This document shows, piece after piece, positions 21,589-32,479 of a stretch of DNA of 64,000 bases (its first letter is position 1; every line of letters starts with the position of its first letter). Under the pieces are notes generated by a model, which worked only from the letters and a program-made list of their open reading frames with translations, made no database searches and was not told the DNA's origin. A program made the translations under genes and the position numbers. Origin of the DNA: Aquatica leii (taxonomy: Eukaryota > Arthropoda > Insecta > Coleoptera > Lampyridae); NCBI GenBank assembly GCA_035610365.1, contig CM069432.1, positions 223,656,532 to 223,720,531 on the forward strand, read 5' to 3'.

Positions 21589-23258
21589 ATTTTAAAAATC
21601 AAATTAAATAAAAAAAATATATTTGGATACATTTACTTCTTCTTTTATTTAATCTGTATAAATACGTGTTTATTAATTACCATTTGTCCAAATATTTTAA
21701 GTGTACCTATAAATTCATGAACCATGGACATATTGAAACTATATCAAAAGTAATTACAACGACTATAAAACATAAACAAACAATAGCGGCTGGTTTAATT
21801 AAAAAGATTGTTTAGAAATTTACGTTTGTTTTACAATTACATTATATAACTGTGGCAGCATATAAAGTTACATATTTACATAAGCAGAAAAAAATTGGTT
21901 TTTTAAATAAAAACATTTATATTTTTATTACAACAGAAACAATTTTCTATATATTCATGGTTTGTTTGTTTATGATTAAACCAATATTAAAACTCACATA
22001 GACTAACAGCGTATTAAGAACTTTTTGTAATAATCTGGTTTGTGCACGTACGTTGATAACAATTCTTAATAAAAAACTGACAAATAATATTATATTGATA
22101 GAATTTATTTTTTAGATAGAATACAAATATTTTTGTTAAAACATATAGCATAATACATTATTTAGAGTTAATTTGTATTTGTTTAAATTAAATAACAGTT
22201 TAAACGTATATAACGTATTATTTTAATTGAGAATATTCTTTAATCTGTTAACAGTTTTATTGACGTTTAATCGTATTATGTTCTATGTTAGATTTTAAAT
22301 TGTCACAAAAAAAATTAGAAAAAGTTGTACTAACAAAATACGTATTTTTTAATGTTAGCTTTGAAAGGTATTTTGTTATTTAATATAACAATTTCTGCGT
22401 TTTAGATTATATGTGATACTACAATTTCAATTGTTTTGGCTTTTTTGCTTTTGTTTGTTTTTTGTAATTTTATATACTGTTGACTTTCTTTAATACATTT
22501 TTATGTTTTAACATTTAATTTTTTTGTTAGTATATATAATGTTTTTGTATGTTACTTTATTTGGTTTTAATTTTGTGTTGGTTTTATCTATTTATTTCTT
22601 TTTAAATATGTTAGATATTATTATTATTAATATTTTGGTGTTTTTTCTAATTCTGACCTTAGAGTTTACCTCGCAAAATATAGTTTTTAGAATTAGTAAA
22701 ATATTACAATAACGTTAGATCTTACTGAACAAATTGTGTGTTTTATATTTAAAAAACAACTAAAGTTAAGTTTTGTTGTTAAAAACCTCTTTTTTTTTAC
22801 TTTAAACTGAAAAATATTGCAATGTTGATTTGTTTACGGCTGTCATCTATCTGTCATTATTAATAATATCAATTACGTGTTGCAGTTATAAACACAATGA
22901 AAACAAAGTTTGGATTGCTAATTTAATATCGTACTTTAAACAAACATGAGATAACGGTGGCTCATTGTTACTTTTTAATGGCGTACGAAAACTAAAATAT
23001 TAACAATTTTTTTATGAAACATTTAAATCAGAGTATTGATTTAGAGAGTAGTTAATAAACTTCATATTAATCTTAATAAGTATCACAAATTTCCACCAAT
23101 TTAAAAGCTAAAACACAATCCATAAGTTAGTTGTTATATGTTGATTCCGTCGTATAAGTGAAAATCAAAGATACAATCTAAGACATCTATTCAAAAAGTA
23201 CCTAAGTACTAATAAATTATCTGCGATCTATTTATTAAATTTAATTTTTAGAAATTGT
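21589..23258. repeat. Dispersed 1.6-kb repeat, copy 1
   Basis: The sequence from the AAATTAAATAAAA run near 21600 to TTTAATTTTTAGAAAT near 23258 recurs in the same orientation at about 59984-61572, with scattered changes and small indels. No long frame is conserved between the two, so it is probably a non-coding part of a transposon. The right edge here cuts into a LINE RT; the right edge of copy 2 passes into a DDE transposase fragment. Confidence 0.8.
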
Positions 23259-24290
23259 GGGACACCTCTGCGTATCGTACCAAAGGCGTATATACTTTCA
23301 CTTAGTTTGACTGCTTGGCTTCTATTACATAAATAAGAAGTAATTAAATTAATGCTATTTTGATTAAAATTATGAATATGCAGTTTTTTTATTAATATTT
23401 TGTGATCTCCTGCATCGTAGGCTTTACTGAAAACTAAGAAAATGCTTATATCATGATTACCATCTTCGAAATACCCTAAGGTGTAATCTACGAGAGTTTC
23501 AACAAATGCGGAGGTACTTTTATCTTTTATATTATTCTTTTCAAAATGCAAATATGAGTCTATAACTTTCAAGACTACTTTTATTACCCTTTTTAAATAT
23601 TGGAATAATCAGTGCCACTTTTTGTTGATCGGGAAAGATTCCGTGTTACATTCATTAATTTAACCAGTAATTTATCAAATAAACTAATATTAGCCTTTAT
23701 AACCTTGACTGAAAGTTATTTTTTTATCGTTTTTACTTTATCAGTTTTATTTAACCTAAATATAGCATTAATTCCAGTTAATTTGTTGCGCATATGCTTT
23801 AAATTTTCATTAACCATTTAATACGATTATCACAACTTCTAACTTTGAAAGCCTTTTGGAAAAGAGTTCAAAAAGGCAGCAAGAACTATATTTAAAAAAA
23901 TATCAGAAGTAGGATTTAAAATGTCCCAATTATAGTCATGTAAATAATTTAAAACTGTAACTAAACTCTTTATTGTTATTAGTCTGTATACATTTTTAAC
24001 TAATCTAGTTGATTTGGTTAAATGAAAATTATCACTTATAATAATCACTTGACCTAGATGATCAGATATACCTAGTACACATATCGAGGTCTTAAAGTTG
24101 ACCTTAGGAAAATTTATAAATATATTATCCAAACAGTTTTCATGTCTGGTAGCTGAAAGAATCGTTTGGCGATATCCATATAACATTAAGTCTACAAAAG
24201 TCACCGCGAATTTGTTTTCAGTATTAAATTTAATGTTGAAATTATCCACGATTACTACTGGATTATAGTTTTTTGAAGTCTTCTGGCATA
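23228..24290 (-). pseudogene. Jockey-like LINE ORF2, endonuclease C-end plus RT, part 2
   Basis: From 24290 down the minus strand reads the second half of the AP endonuclease (IVDNFNIKFN, normally GDFNI; then LDNIFINF and GISDHLGQV). The pre-RT linker and RT follow: LFDKLLVKLMNV (about 23690), IFKKGNKSS-like text (about 23590), then, after a small deletion, STSAFVETLVDY, FLVFSKAYD (motif A, first D replaced by V) and RRGVPQ (motif B). The frame ends where the dispersed repeat begins, so YADD and everything after it is lost. The upstream half of the same gene lies at 26345-27200. Confidence 0.85.
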
Positions 24291-24309
24291 TATGGGATAA
24301 TCGACTTGA

Positions 24310-24900
24310 AATAATACGTTAATGGCCCGATATCGATCATGTCGAACAACCAAGCAACACCACGGGCGCTAAATCGCCAGTAGTCAAATCCAAACTGATT
24401 ACGGCATGCATAAACAGTCTGGAAATACTGGCAACTTGCTAACCAGTGCAGCTCATCTGGATACTAAAAGACCAGCATGTAAAGAAAAACCTAATGGCGG
24501 ACGCACTAGCTAAGGAAAAACACAACAGGGACGTATATCCGACCTAAACCCATTATAGGAATCGCTTACAAAACTGGAAAAGAAACAATTCGCAGCAAAC
24601 TTGCAGTGCAGTACAAAAAAATATGGAAAAACTCTTCAGGGATGGAGAATACAAAACTCTTCCTTACGGAGCCACAATTAAACACTATCAAGCATGAGTT
24701 GACAAAGGTTAAAGAAACTTATGGGACTAATAACAGGGCACTGCTTGGAGAACGACGAGACTCCGCAGGATCTGCTGTGTAAATGCGTAGCATATCAAAC
24801 GCAATGCACAACGAATCCCGGCAAATCAAAACTAACCGATGATGAGTTAAAAAAAGCGCTTCTGGACATCATTGACGAAATAAAACTGCTGAGAGAGTAG
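24310..24900 (+). pseudogene. LINE RNase H and C-terminal fragment
   Basis: Plus-strand pieces in several frames read as the end of an I- or R1-type LINE: INSLEILATCNQ and a following MADALAKEKHNR segment are RNase H-like (the second at the conserved late aspartate). A tail with LITGHCL-like and LRRICCVNA pieces and a final KKALLDIIDEIKLLRE follows. Base composition is less AT-rich than the surroundings. Frameshifts break it into pieces. It lies inside the block that splits the jockey-like LINE and points the opposite way. Confidence 0.55.
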
Positions 24901-24948
24901 ATTCTTGTTAAAATGTGAAGGCATTGAAACGAAACAACTTCGGTTCCA

Positions 24949-26056
24949 ACTATGGTATCCGATCCACTCCTACCAAGAATGTGTGGTTTAGCTAAAATAC
25001 ATAAGCCAGTAAACGTATTTTATCTAATCGTCTCAAGTATTAACCCTTTTAAATATGTGATCAAAATAATTATCCAATAAATTCAACAGTTTGGAGAATC
25101 AACAACCACATCTAAGATCTCGAATTGTTATAAAGTTATTGAAAAAATTAAAAACTTTGAATTGACTGAAGATGAAATGGTAGTATCAGTTGATGTTAGT
25201 GTATTGTTTCCGAGTATCCCGATTGATAAGGATATCTAAAAGGTATATCGGTCAATAATACTAGTGTGTGCAACCCCCATGGATTTTGAGGTCTCAAATT
25301 GAAACTTTGAAACTATTAAGTTTGTCCATGAAATAGAAAACGATGGGAAGTTGCCATTCCTGAACACTTTAGTGACCAGCAAGGGCAATAAATTAGATAT
25401 TGACATTTACCGCAAAAACACCAACACCATGCGATTTATAGCAACTGATTTGAATCATAGTTTGTCATATAAACTAGATGCTTTTCAATTTTTGATTCAA
25501 CGATTGTTGTATTTGCCATTGCCAAAAGATAATTTTAACAAAAAATTAAAACATATTAAACATATTACAACATACAATGTATTTTCGGAATCAATAGTTA
25601 ACAATATCATTAGAAAGCAGAAACATAAACAACAACAACAAAAAAAATATGTAAAACTTCCGCATTATACCATTTACTAAACGACTTCAAAAAATCATCT
25701 CAAAATTTGATTACAAAATAGTAACAATCACTAACAATAACATAAATCAGGAATATATAAAATTATTTGTAAAGACTGTAACCAAATATATATAGGGCAA
25801 ACCAAAAGACTCCTAAAAACCCGTTATAAAAAACATTTAGTAAACATAAGAAAATAGATAAATTAAGTGCTGCGCTACATATGTTCGAAAATAATCAAAA
25901 AATAAAATTAATTAAGAAAATAAACAATAGAAGCGAATTAGATCCATATGAGAGTTTGAAAATTTGTAAAAACAAATACGGACCGTTAGATTTTTTGGAA
26001 TTGTTCAACTTATCAGTGAGACGAAACAAAGAGTCACGCAATTTTAATACAAATTA
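24949..26056 (+). pseudogene. Penelope-like element: RT plus GIY-YIG endonuclease
   Basis: The plus strand gives RT finger motif CGLAKIHKP (about 24983), motif A VSVDVSVLFPSIPID (about 25180), then after a deletion KLPFLNTLVTS and LDIDIYRKNTNT (25351-25420) and a long intact thumb-type region to 25677. A GIY-YIG endonuclease starts GIYKIICKDCNQIYIGQTKR (about 25750). This order is diagnostic of Penelope-like retroelements. The segment between motif A and KLPFL normally carries the catalytic YxDD and is missing, so the RT cannot work. The 25351-25680 portion is an open frame of 109 codons. Confidence 0.9.
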
Positions 26057-26084
26057 GCTTTAGTTTTAATTATAGTTTTAGTAG

Positions 26085-26335
26085 CAGTTTGCTGAGAATG
26101 ATGATTCCCCAAATGCGGTTCAGTTTCAATGTTTGGTGTAGCTTTATTAAATCATAAGTCGTGGGGCTTGTATTTTACATCTCAGAATCGCATAGAATTA
26201 TTAAGGAATACAATTAAGGAGTTGTTAGTTAACGTAAACTTGGCTTATCGGTAGTACATTATGTTTCAGCAAGATGCGGCTCTCCCACATAATTTTCAGA
26301 ATGTTGATAACCTATTAAAGATTCTATCTCTAACG
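26085..26335 (+). pseudogene. Mariner-type DDE transposase fragment
   Basis: The plus strand reads SVSMFGVALL, RIELLRNTIKELLVNVNLAYR, and MFQQDAALPHNFQNV. The last is the second catalytic aspartate motif (usually FQQDGAPPH) of mariner-type DDE transposases common in insect genomes. Only the middle of the protein is present, with one stop. It forms the right end of the block inserted in the jockey-like LINE. Confidence 0.75.
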
Positions 26336-26344
26336 AATTAAGTA

Positions 26345-27200
26345 GCAACTGTATGTTTTTTATAGAAGTATCAAAATCATCATTCAGTGAACGGTGAATA
26401 ACCACGACAGTTATATTACAGTTCATACATAAAATTGAAGTTATTTCACAGTGCAATTTGATGTTTAGCTTATCTCATTTGAACCTTTTTATGCGCATTT
26501 TTTATAAATGCCAAATTTATTAATGTTTATTTACCGTAACTGACACATTAGAGTAGCGAGAATATTTTTAATGTTTATTTGAAATTTCTTGCAAATACAA
26601 ATAATTTATAAAAGTTGCGAATCGTACGATCGGTTTATTAAATGAAAATGGTACCAGCAGCAATTTTAAGAATTATCTTAATAATTCAAAAGATATCAAC
26701 AAAAATCAAGAAGGTAAAAAAATCTTTTAAATTAGAAGTAAAAACAACATAATTAAAAATTGCATCTTAATTAGTAAAGCGCCATTTTGATTATGATTAA
26801 CAAAAATTATTCCCGTATTTTTGGATAAAACTAACGTTTTCCAAGAATGCATTTCGGTAAACTTAAATTCAAACATCAAACATAATCTTTTATTTAATAT
26901 TTTTTTAATGAATAATTCTAGTCACGCTGATATCAATGAAAGAACACCACCGTACACCGACTCAAAAAATTTCTCAGCTTCTAAATATAGCAATGCCGCA
27001 ATCAGAGTTTTGGAAGAACTATAAAATTGAAAATAATGTCTTCTCACATAAGCAGTAAATCACTTCCATGTATATGTAGTTGTCTTGCAAAGTACGAGCC
27101 TAATCTATATTTATTAACTTTTAGACCACATTCAAGTTCACTGCTCTGCAGCCAATGCTCGCTGATACCAATGATATGATAGCTGCATGATAGTAAATAG
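26345..27200 (-). pseudogene. Jockey-like LINE ORF2, endonuclease N-end, part 1
   Basis: From about 27185 down the minus strand reads IIGISEHWLQ and YRLGSYFARQLHIHGSD, the start of the LINE AP endonuclease, followed by a decayed stretch. It continues with ITVVVIHRSLNDDFDTSIKN and IQLLLNSL near 26350-26420 (the usual VYRPP region). The frame stops making sense at about 26345 and resumes at 24290 with KTSKNYNPVVIV and NFNI. The two parts are thus one gene interrupted by about 2 kb of other elements. Confidence 0.75.
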
Positions 27201-27276
27201 TATTCAAGTTACTTAATTTTATTCCGAATGCTCTAAATATTTATATAAAATACAGAAAAATGATTGACTAGGGATT

Positions 27277-27715
27277 CTAATTTGATTTTAGGCGAAACAT
27301 TAAAAAAAGATACACGATAACGCCTTTAGGCCAGATTTCAGTATTATTAGCTGTTTCTAATTTAGAAGACACTACTGATACCTTAAAAGAAGAATAGTCC
27401 TTAAGATGTTCAGATTGCATTTTTAAGCATTTTTCTGATAAAACCACTTTAGATCTAAGGTGTTCAGTAAGCTGTTTGGCAGTGCAACTAACTTCCAAAC
27501 TACGTATGTGCAGATGAAAAAGTTTGATGGCTGCTTTTACGGTTTTGTCTTCACAATAGCCTTCTATCCCGGATTTCTTGTTTATAGACCGTTGTTTATT
27601 CTTGCGCAATACCATCGTCCATTCATCAGACTGCTTTATTTCATCTGGGATTACTTCAATAATTTTACACGTTCGCGTTTGTTTTATACCATTTCTGGAA
27701 GAAACGCTAGCTGAA
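27277..27715 (-). pseudogene. LINE ORF1 (Gag-like nucleic-acid-binding protein), C-terminal part
   Basis: A 112-codon minus-strand frame ends with KDYSSFKVSVVSSKLE and NNTEIWPKGVIVYLF. The YSSFKVSV...WPxGV pattern is the usual C-terminus of LINE/mobile-element Gag-like proteins in insects, and HIRSLEVSCTAKQLTEHL precedes it as the RNA-recognition-like part. It lies directly upstream of the endonuclease at 27200 on the same strand, as expected for ORF1 followed by ORF2. The beginning is decayed above 27615 and no start was identified. Confidence 0.75.
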
Positions 27716-29811
27716 TTACATAAAAACTACAGTGTCTAAACGTTAAGACTAAGTTTTAGTGTGACTTAAAAATTTAAAATATTGAAAGATAATAGTTCAA
27801 ACAAGCAATTAATTGACAGACACAAACAAAACACGCTGAAGACTGAACAATTCATAATATAAATTGCACATAAGTAAATACTTTTTTAATACGACACTTG
27901 ACGTTAGCTGCAGGTTTAAGGTCTCAACTGCCATACAGAAATTTTTCAATTAAAGAAAACGTCTGAAGGTTAATGACTGGTTATCTCCATGTACCCAAAA
28001 ATTAGGATTCTCTCTAACTAACACTTGATTTGGAGAAAAAGTTGTTTTGAACTCCGGCAGACTCGTTAAAAGGAAATTTATTGCATTGAAGCAGGATCGC
28101 GACGGTTATCTTAATAAAACTTTACGTGCAACCGCGGATAAAAATTACTAATTGTTTAATTTCTGCTGTACTCTTCCGATTCTATTGCAGCGTCATCGGT
28201 AAAACTTAAAGGAGATAACCAACCAGACTTATTGGCGTCAGTGCCGTCGAGAAAACCAGTGCAGTACTGAATTTTATCACGAATTATGTTATTTATCGCA
28301 AATATTTAAACAACGACATGTAGCAATTTATATTCCAAAGGATTACTATAATTTCGCTGCACGCTAAACCAAATTCAAAAAAGTGCATAACAACATTTTG
28401 AGTATCTATTTTACTTATATTGGAGTAAGCAAATAGGCTACAGTATTTATCACATAAAGCTCGCTTATTTATAACAAAAATAAATGTTAAACTTAATTCT
28501 ACACTAAAATTGTAGCATCTATTTGAGTTTCTACTTCCTGAATTATAAATTGAGCATGAATGTTGATATCAGTATAAATTGATTGTAAATTGAAAGTAAG
28601 TGATAGTTATGAATTTGACCCTAAGTGTTTTTCTAAACTATAAAAACATTTTTTGTCAACTGTATTTTTTGTGTAAACTGCAACAAACACAAATCACTTC
28701 AGTATGTAAATTAGTAAATATTGAGTCTTGTTAGCTATTAATCATAATTAATGTAATTTAAATGAAATACGGTTGTTGCAACGCCAGTTTACAAAATCAA
28801 TTCCAACTTTGTCATCATATCCATAGACTACCATATTTTCCTACACCGTTAAAAATTTGAAAATAAATTAACACCCTTAAATATAAAAGGCAATTCATTT
28901 AAATATTATGTAGTAGCTATATACAAAAAGAACACAAAAATATTATTATTTTTTATGTTTTTAAACTGCTTCTATTTTTTAACCGTTCTTAAACTTACGT
29001 ATTCTGAATTATTTAGGTCAAGTAGTATATGTTCTATATTTTAAAGTTTTTTTTAAAACTTGATTTATATATTCATTGTTGTAGATTATTACTAGAATTT
29101 TCCAATAACATATATAATCTAACTATGTATCTAACAAAATAATGTTAAACATATTTAATATTTTTTGTATTTAAAACAAAATAAAATTTTAAATTTCGTT
29201 TACAATACAAATAAAAGCAATAAAACAAAAACCAAATTTGTTAAAAATAATGTTCAGCCCAATTTCGCCAAAATCTACTTTACGAATCAGAATGATTGTA
29301 AAATAAGTTTAAAATTTTGAAAGCATTGCATTATCTAAATATATAACATACGTGGAACGCTAGTATAGTTATTGAATTAATATAAAAATATCTACATAAA
29401 ATGGTAGAAATTTAGTATATGTCTAGTAGCGTCACTTGGTCTCATCAACGACATAAATTATAATTATGTGACATTTTATAAAATACTTTGCCTGTAAAGA
29501 ATATCACAAAGCAAAATTTATTTTTAGAAAATACTTTATTACAGTGACACAATTTTATAATAACTGTATACCACGTTCCTAAAATTTATTAAAAATCCCA
29601 ATCGTCATTTAATTACATTTACTGTCAGGTAAGTGTCGTACTTCTAAGTTTAAAAATGTCTATTTAATTAAAGCGATGAAATAATAATAATAATAATTAT
29701 GAAGTTTTTAATAAGAAATAGTAATTAAAAGAGTATTAATGTTTGTAAGTGTTTAATTGCTTAAAATAGAAAAACTTGATTAAAATTTAGGTTTTCAATT
29801 TATTTAAGATG
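27716..29811. other. 2.1 kb without recognised features
   Basis: 27890-28280 is less AT-rich and holds an inverted pair (GGTTATCTCC near 27980 and GGAGATAACC near 28211). By position it could be the 5' untranslated region of the jockey-like LINE. The rest is AT-rich with nothing recognisable. Confidence 0.4.
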
Positions 29812-30155
29812 AACACAAATGTACAATTTAATTTAGAAACAAAATTTTAGCAAATATGCGAGTTAACGTAATTAATTAATTAATTAGTTAAAATGTGTTT
29901 TATTTTTAACACTAAAAACATTGTTTTGTATTTTATTTAACGTGCATCGAAGAATAATAAAACCTTTTGTTTTAATAGCGGATAACACAAATGTATAATT
30001 TAATTTAAAACCGAATTGTTAGCAAATATGCGACTTAATGTAATTCAATAATTAATTAAAATGTGTGTTTTTAATATTAAAAATATTGTTACGTGGTTTA
30101 TTTCAGGTGTACGACAGAATCATAAAATCTTTTGTTTAGGAGCCAACAACGGATT
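29812..30155. repeat. Diverged tandem duplication, period about 172 bp
   Basis: AACACAAATGTACAATTTAA at 29812 recurs as AACACAAATGTATAATTTAA at 29984. The following sequences stay alignable (TAGCAAATATGCGA, TTAAAATGTG, AATCATAAAA/AATAATAAAA, CTTTTGTTT) with many changes. It has no coding capacity. Confidence 0.7.
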
Positions 30156-30474
30156 CTATTGACTATTTTTAACAAACATTTAGGTATTGAATCTCGTATA
30201 TCTGCGGAATAATAAATAGTTCTTTGGGCAGCGGCTGGATTAAACTATTCTTAAATGACAAACAAAACAAAGCAAAAATTTATACATGGTGAGCCAGTAG
30301 TGTGTCATAGTAAGATACAAAACTTGTATCAAAATGATATTTTGGTATGAGGCTAAACAGGATTTAAAGTATCTATAAAAGTTTTGAACACGTAACCGTA
30401 ATTGTAATTGTAATACAGAGTATTTTGTATTAAAGGTCAAAAATGCAAAACTGCAAAAAGCCAAAATTTAATTT

Positions 30475-31797
30475 TGTTACGGTAATTTTCATTACGTACG
30501 CCTTTGCTGTTACGGTTGAAATCGTCATTAGGTACGCCTATGTGTTTTCGACGTAAAATTAGATTCAGGTGTTGACGCCCTCTATCGGGTTCGTTGGTCA
30601 CTTTGATTTGACAGACGGCATCCGGTGACAGACCGGCATTTTGCACTTTACCATCGTACCTGTTAATATCTATGTCTGCGTGAATTGAATATCGTTTTCA
30701 AGAATCATCCACGTGTTGGGACACGATGGAAATTAGTAGTTTCTCTTAAGTAATTGATTTCATCCACGCAGGGTGAGTGATTTTATTCTTTCTTTACTTA
30801 AACGTAATTTTTATGTCTTTTTGGTTAGCACCATGTGCCACCTTCATGAATAGGGATATTCGTATCGTTACATAAAATCCTCAAGGGGGAAATTATAAGC
30901 GAAAGCGGAAGATCTTAATTACTGTAGACGATTTAATTCTATGCGGAGGCAATATCTTCACCATGATGACTATCACATTGTTCGGAAGATCTTAATTCCT
31001 GGATCCGATTAAATTCTATTCGAAGGCAATTACTTAATACCACCAGAGGCGTAACATTAATGTAACAGCAGGCGATAAGTGTCGGTTCGATTACTGTCCC
31101 TTAAATGTGTCTTTATTTGTAGTTTGTGAGTCGCCAGGTAGACACGTCTATGTTTTTCAGGAAGTTAATTACAGGAAGCCAGTAGGAAAAACGTTTTTCT
31201 GAAGGTCGCCCTGAAATTTTGGTAAGTCAATTTTTACATATTTATGCGTTGTCGCTACGGTGTAAACTCACGACTTATTATCTTTGCTAATTGTATGTTC
31301 GAATTGATTTGTTACTGTTGTTTGTTACTAAATTAATTTAGGTAAATTACTTATCGCTTGCTGCTTATATCCACAATTACTTATCTTTGTTAATGTTACT
31401 TACTGATAACATTTTATACATGTTATATTACTTACACGCTTGTTTGACGTGTAGTGTAAGTTGCCGATCCTACTGCTATGCTCTTTTCTATATTCTATAC
31501 AGTACCGGTGTATATTTGATTATTTAGTTGTTAATAGATTTATCTTTATAGAGGAATTAAAGTACCATTGTTGTTAACGATCGAGTTTCTTTTCCTTTTA
31601 TTCGTTTCTTTCAGCAGTTACGAACTTAACATCTAGTTACAAGTTTTCTTTACCATTCTGTGGTGAGCAAGCAGAAATCACTTTGGATAGGCTCTGGCGC
31701 CCTTAATTATCTTTTCATTATTGTCTAGGAACCCTCCCCTCTCTCCGAATCTTGAGAGTTGGCCGTGCAGGTTCGTAACCAGCAAAAACTTGTAACA
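30475..31797 (+). repeat. 5' LTR, 1323 bp
   Basis: It starts TGTTACGG and ends TTGTAACA. It matches 35785-37108 with about eight substitutions and one single-base indel by eye. Short open frames read on its minus strand (around 30437-30646 and again at 35729-35956) are the same DNA seen twice and not genes. Two copies of GGAAGATCTTAATT lie about 75 bp apart inside it (near 30907 and 30980). Confidence 0.92.
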
Positions 31798-31800
31798 AAT

Positions 31801-31818
31801 TGGCGCCCAACGTGGGGC
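31801..31818 (+). other. Primer binding site, tRNA-Lys type
   Basis: TGGCGCCCAACGTGGGGC begins three bases after the LTR. It is complementary to the 3' end of animal tRNA-Lys (CUU) as I know it, the same primer site type used by foamy retroviruses. It would bind the tRNA that starts minus-strand DNA synthesis. Confidence 0.8.
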
Positions 31819-32479
31819 CTCGAATTTCTCATTTCACTACATTTCTTTTAGCTATTTTCTTTAACTGTGATTAGCGTAGGATTACTGGTACTCATAGGTA
31901 ACTTATACTGTCGAATTTCTCTAGACTTAGTGTGTAGCAAATTGGCTACCTGACTTTTCGATTCTTTTTCTTTTGAATTTCTCATTCGTTATAATTCTTT
32001 CTGCTGTTTAGATTTTTTTTCTCTAATTAGTATAGGATTACTAGCAGGAATAGGTAGTTTATATTGTTGACTTGCTATCGATTTAGTGTGTGCGATCATA
32101 AGTTCTTCTAGCTTTATTGATTCTTTTATCTTTTCTTAGTCTTACGTGGGTTCGATTTTACTTTGCTTTCTTTACTTAGTTATTGCTATTAGACTGGACG
32201 TCTGAGTTACTTCATAAACTTTTACTTTTATTTTTCTTTAGTGCTGCAGTTTGACTGTAGATTAGCACTTTACTTACGTTTCTTTTAATCGGACCTTCGT
32301 TTTGATTTTTGGATTGACTCGACTACGTCGATTAAGTTGATTTTTCCCCTATTGGATTACTTACTTGGTAGTGATACGGCTTACTGTTATTTTGAGTTCT
32401 TGTCAGACACGCGGTGGCACATTTCCGTTGGAGTTGACAACTTTGGTTAGTTTATTGTCTACTTGTTATTGTTTTAGCT
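31819..32479 (+). other. Leader between primer site and Gag
   Basis: The 660-bp leader has no open frame of note and is T-rich. It holds a diverged internal repeat: the phrase TAGGATTACTGGTACTCATAGGTAACTT near 31877 resembles that near 32033. A packaging signal would be expected here but cannot be recognised by eye. Confidence 0.5.

Noticed and set aside
22524..22712. Hydrophobic 62-codon frame that could be a membrane protein
   Set aside because: It lies in the dispersed repeat, is not conserved in the second copy, and is explained by T-rich composition.
30437..30646. Minus-strand frame of 69 codons, with a close copy at 35729-35956
   Set aside because: Both lie across the start of the LTRs and match only because the LTRs do; no family motif.
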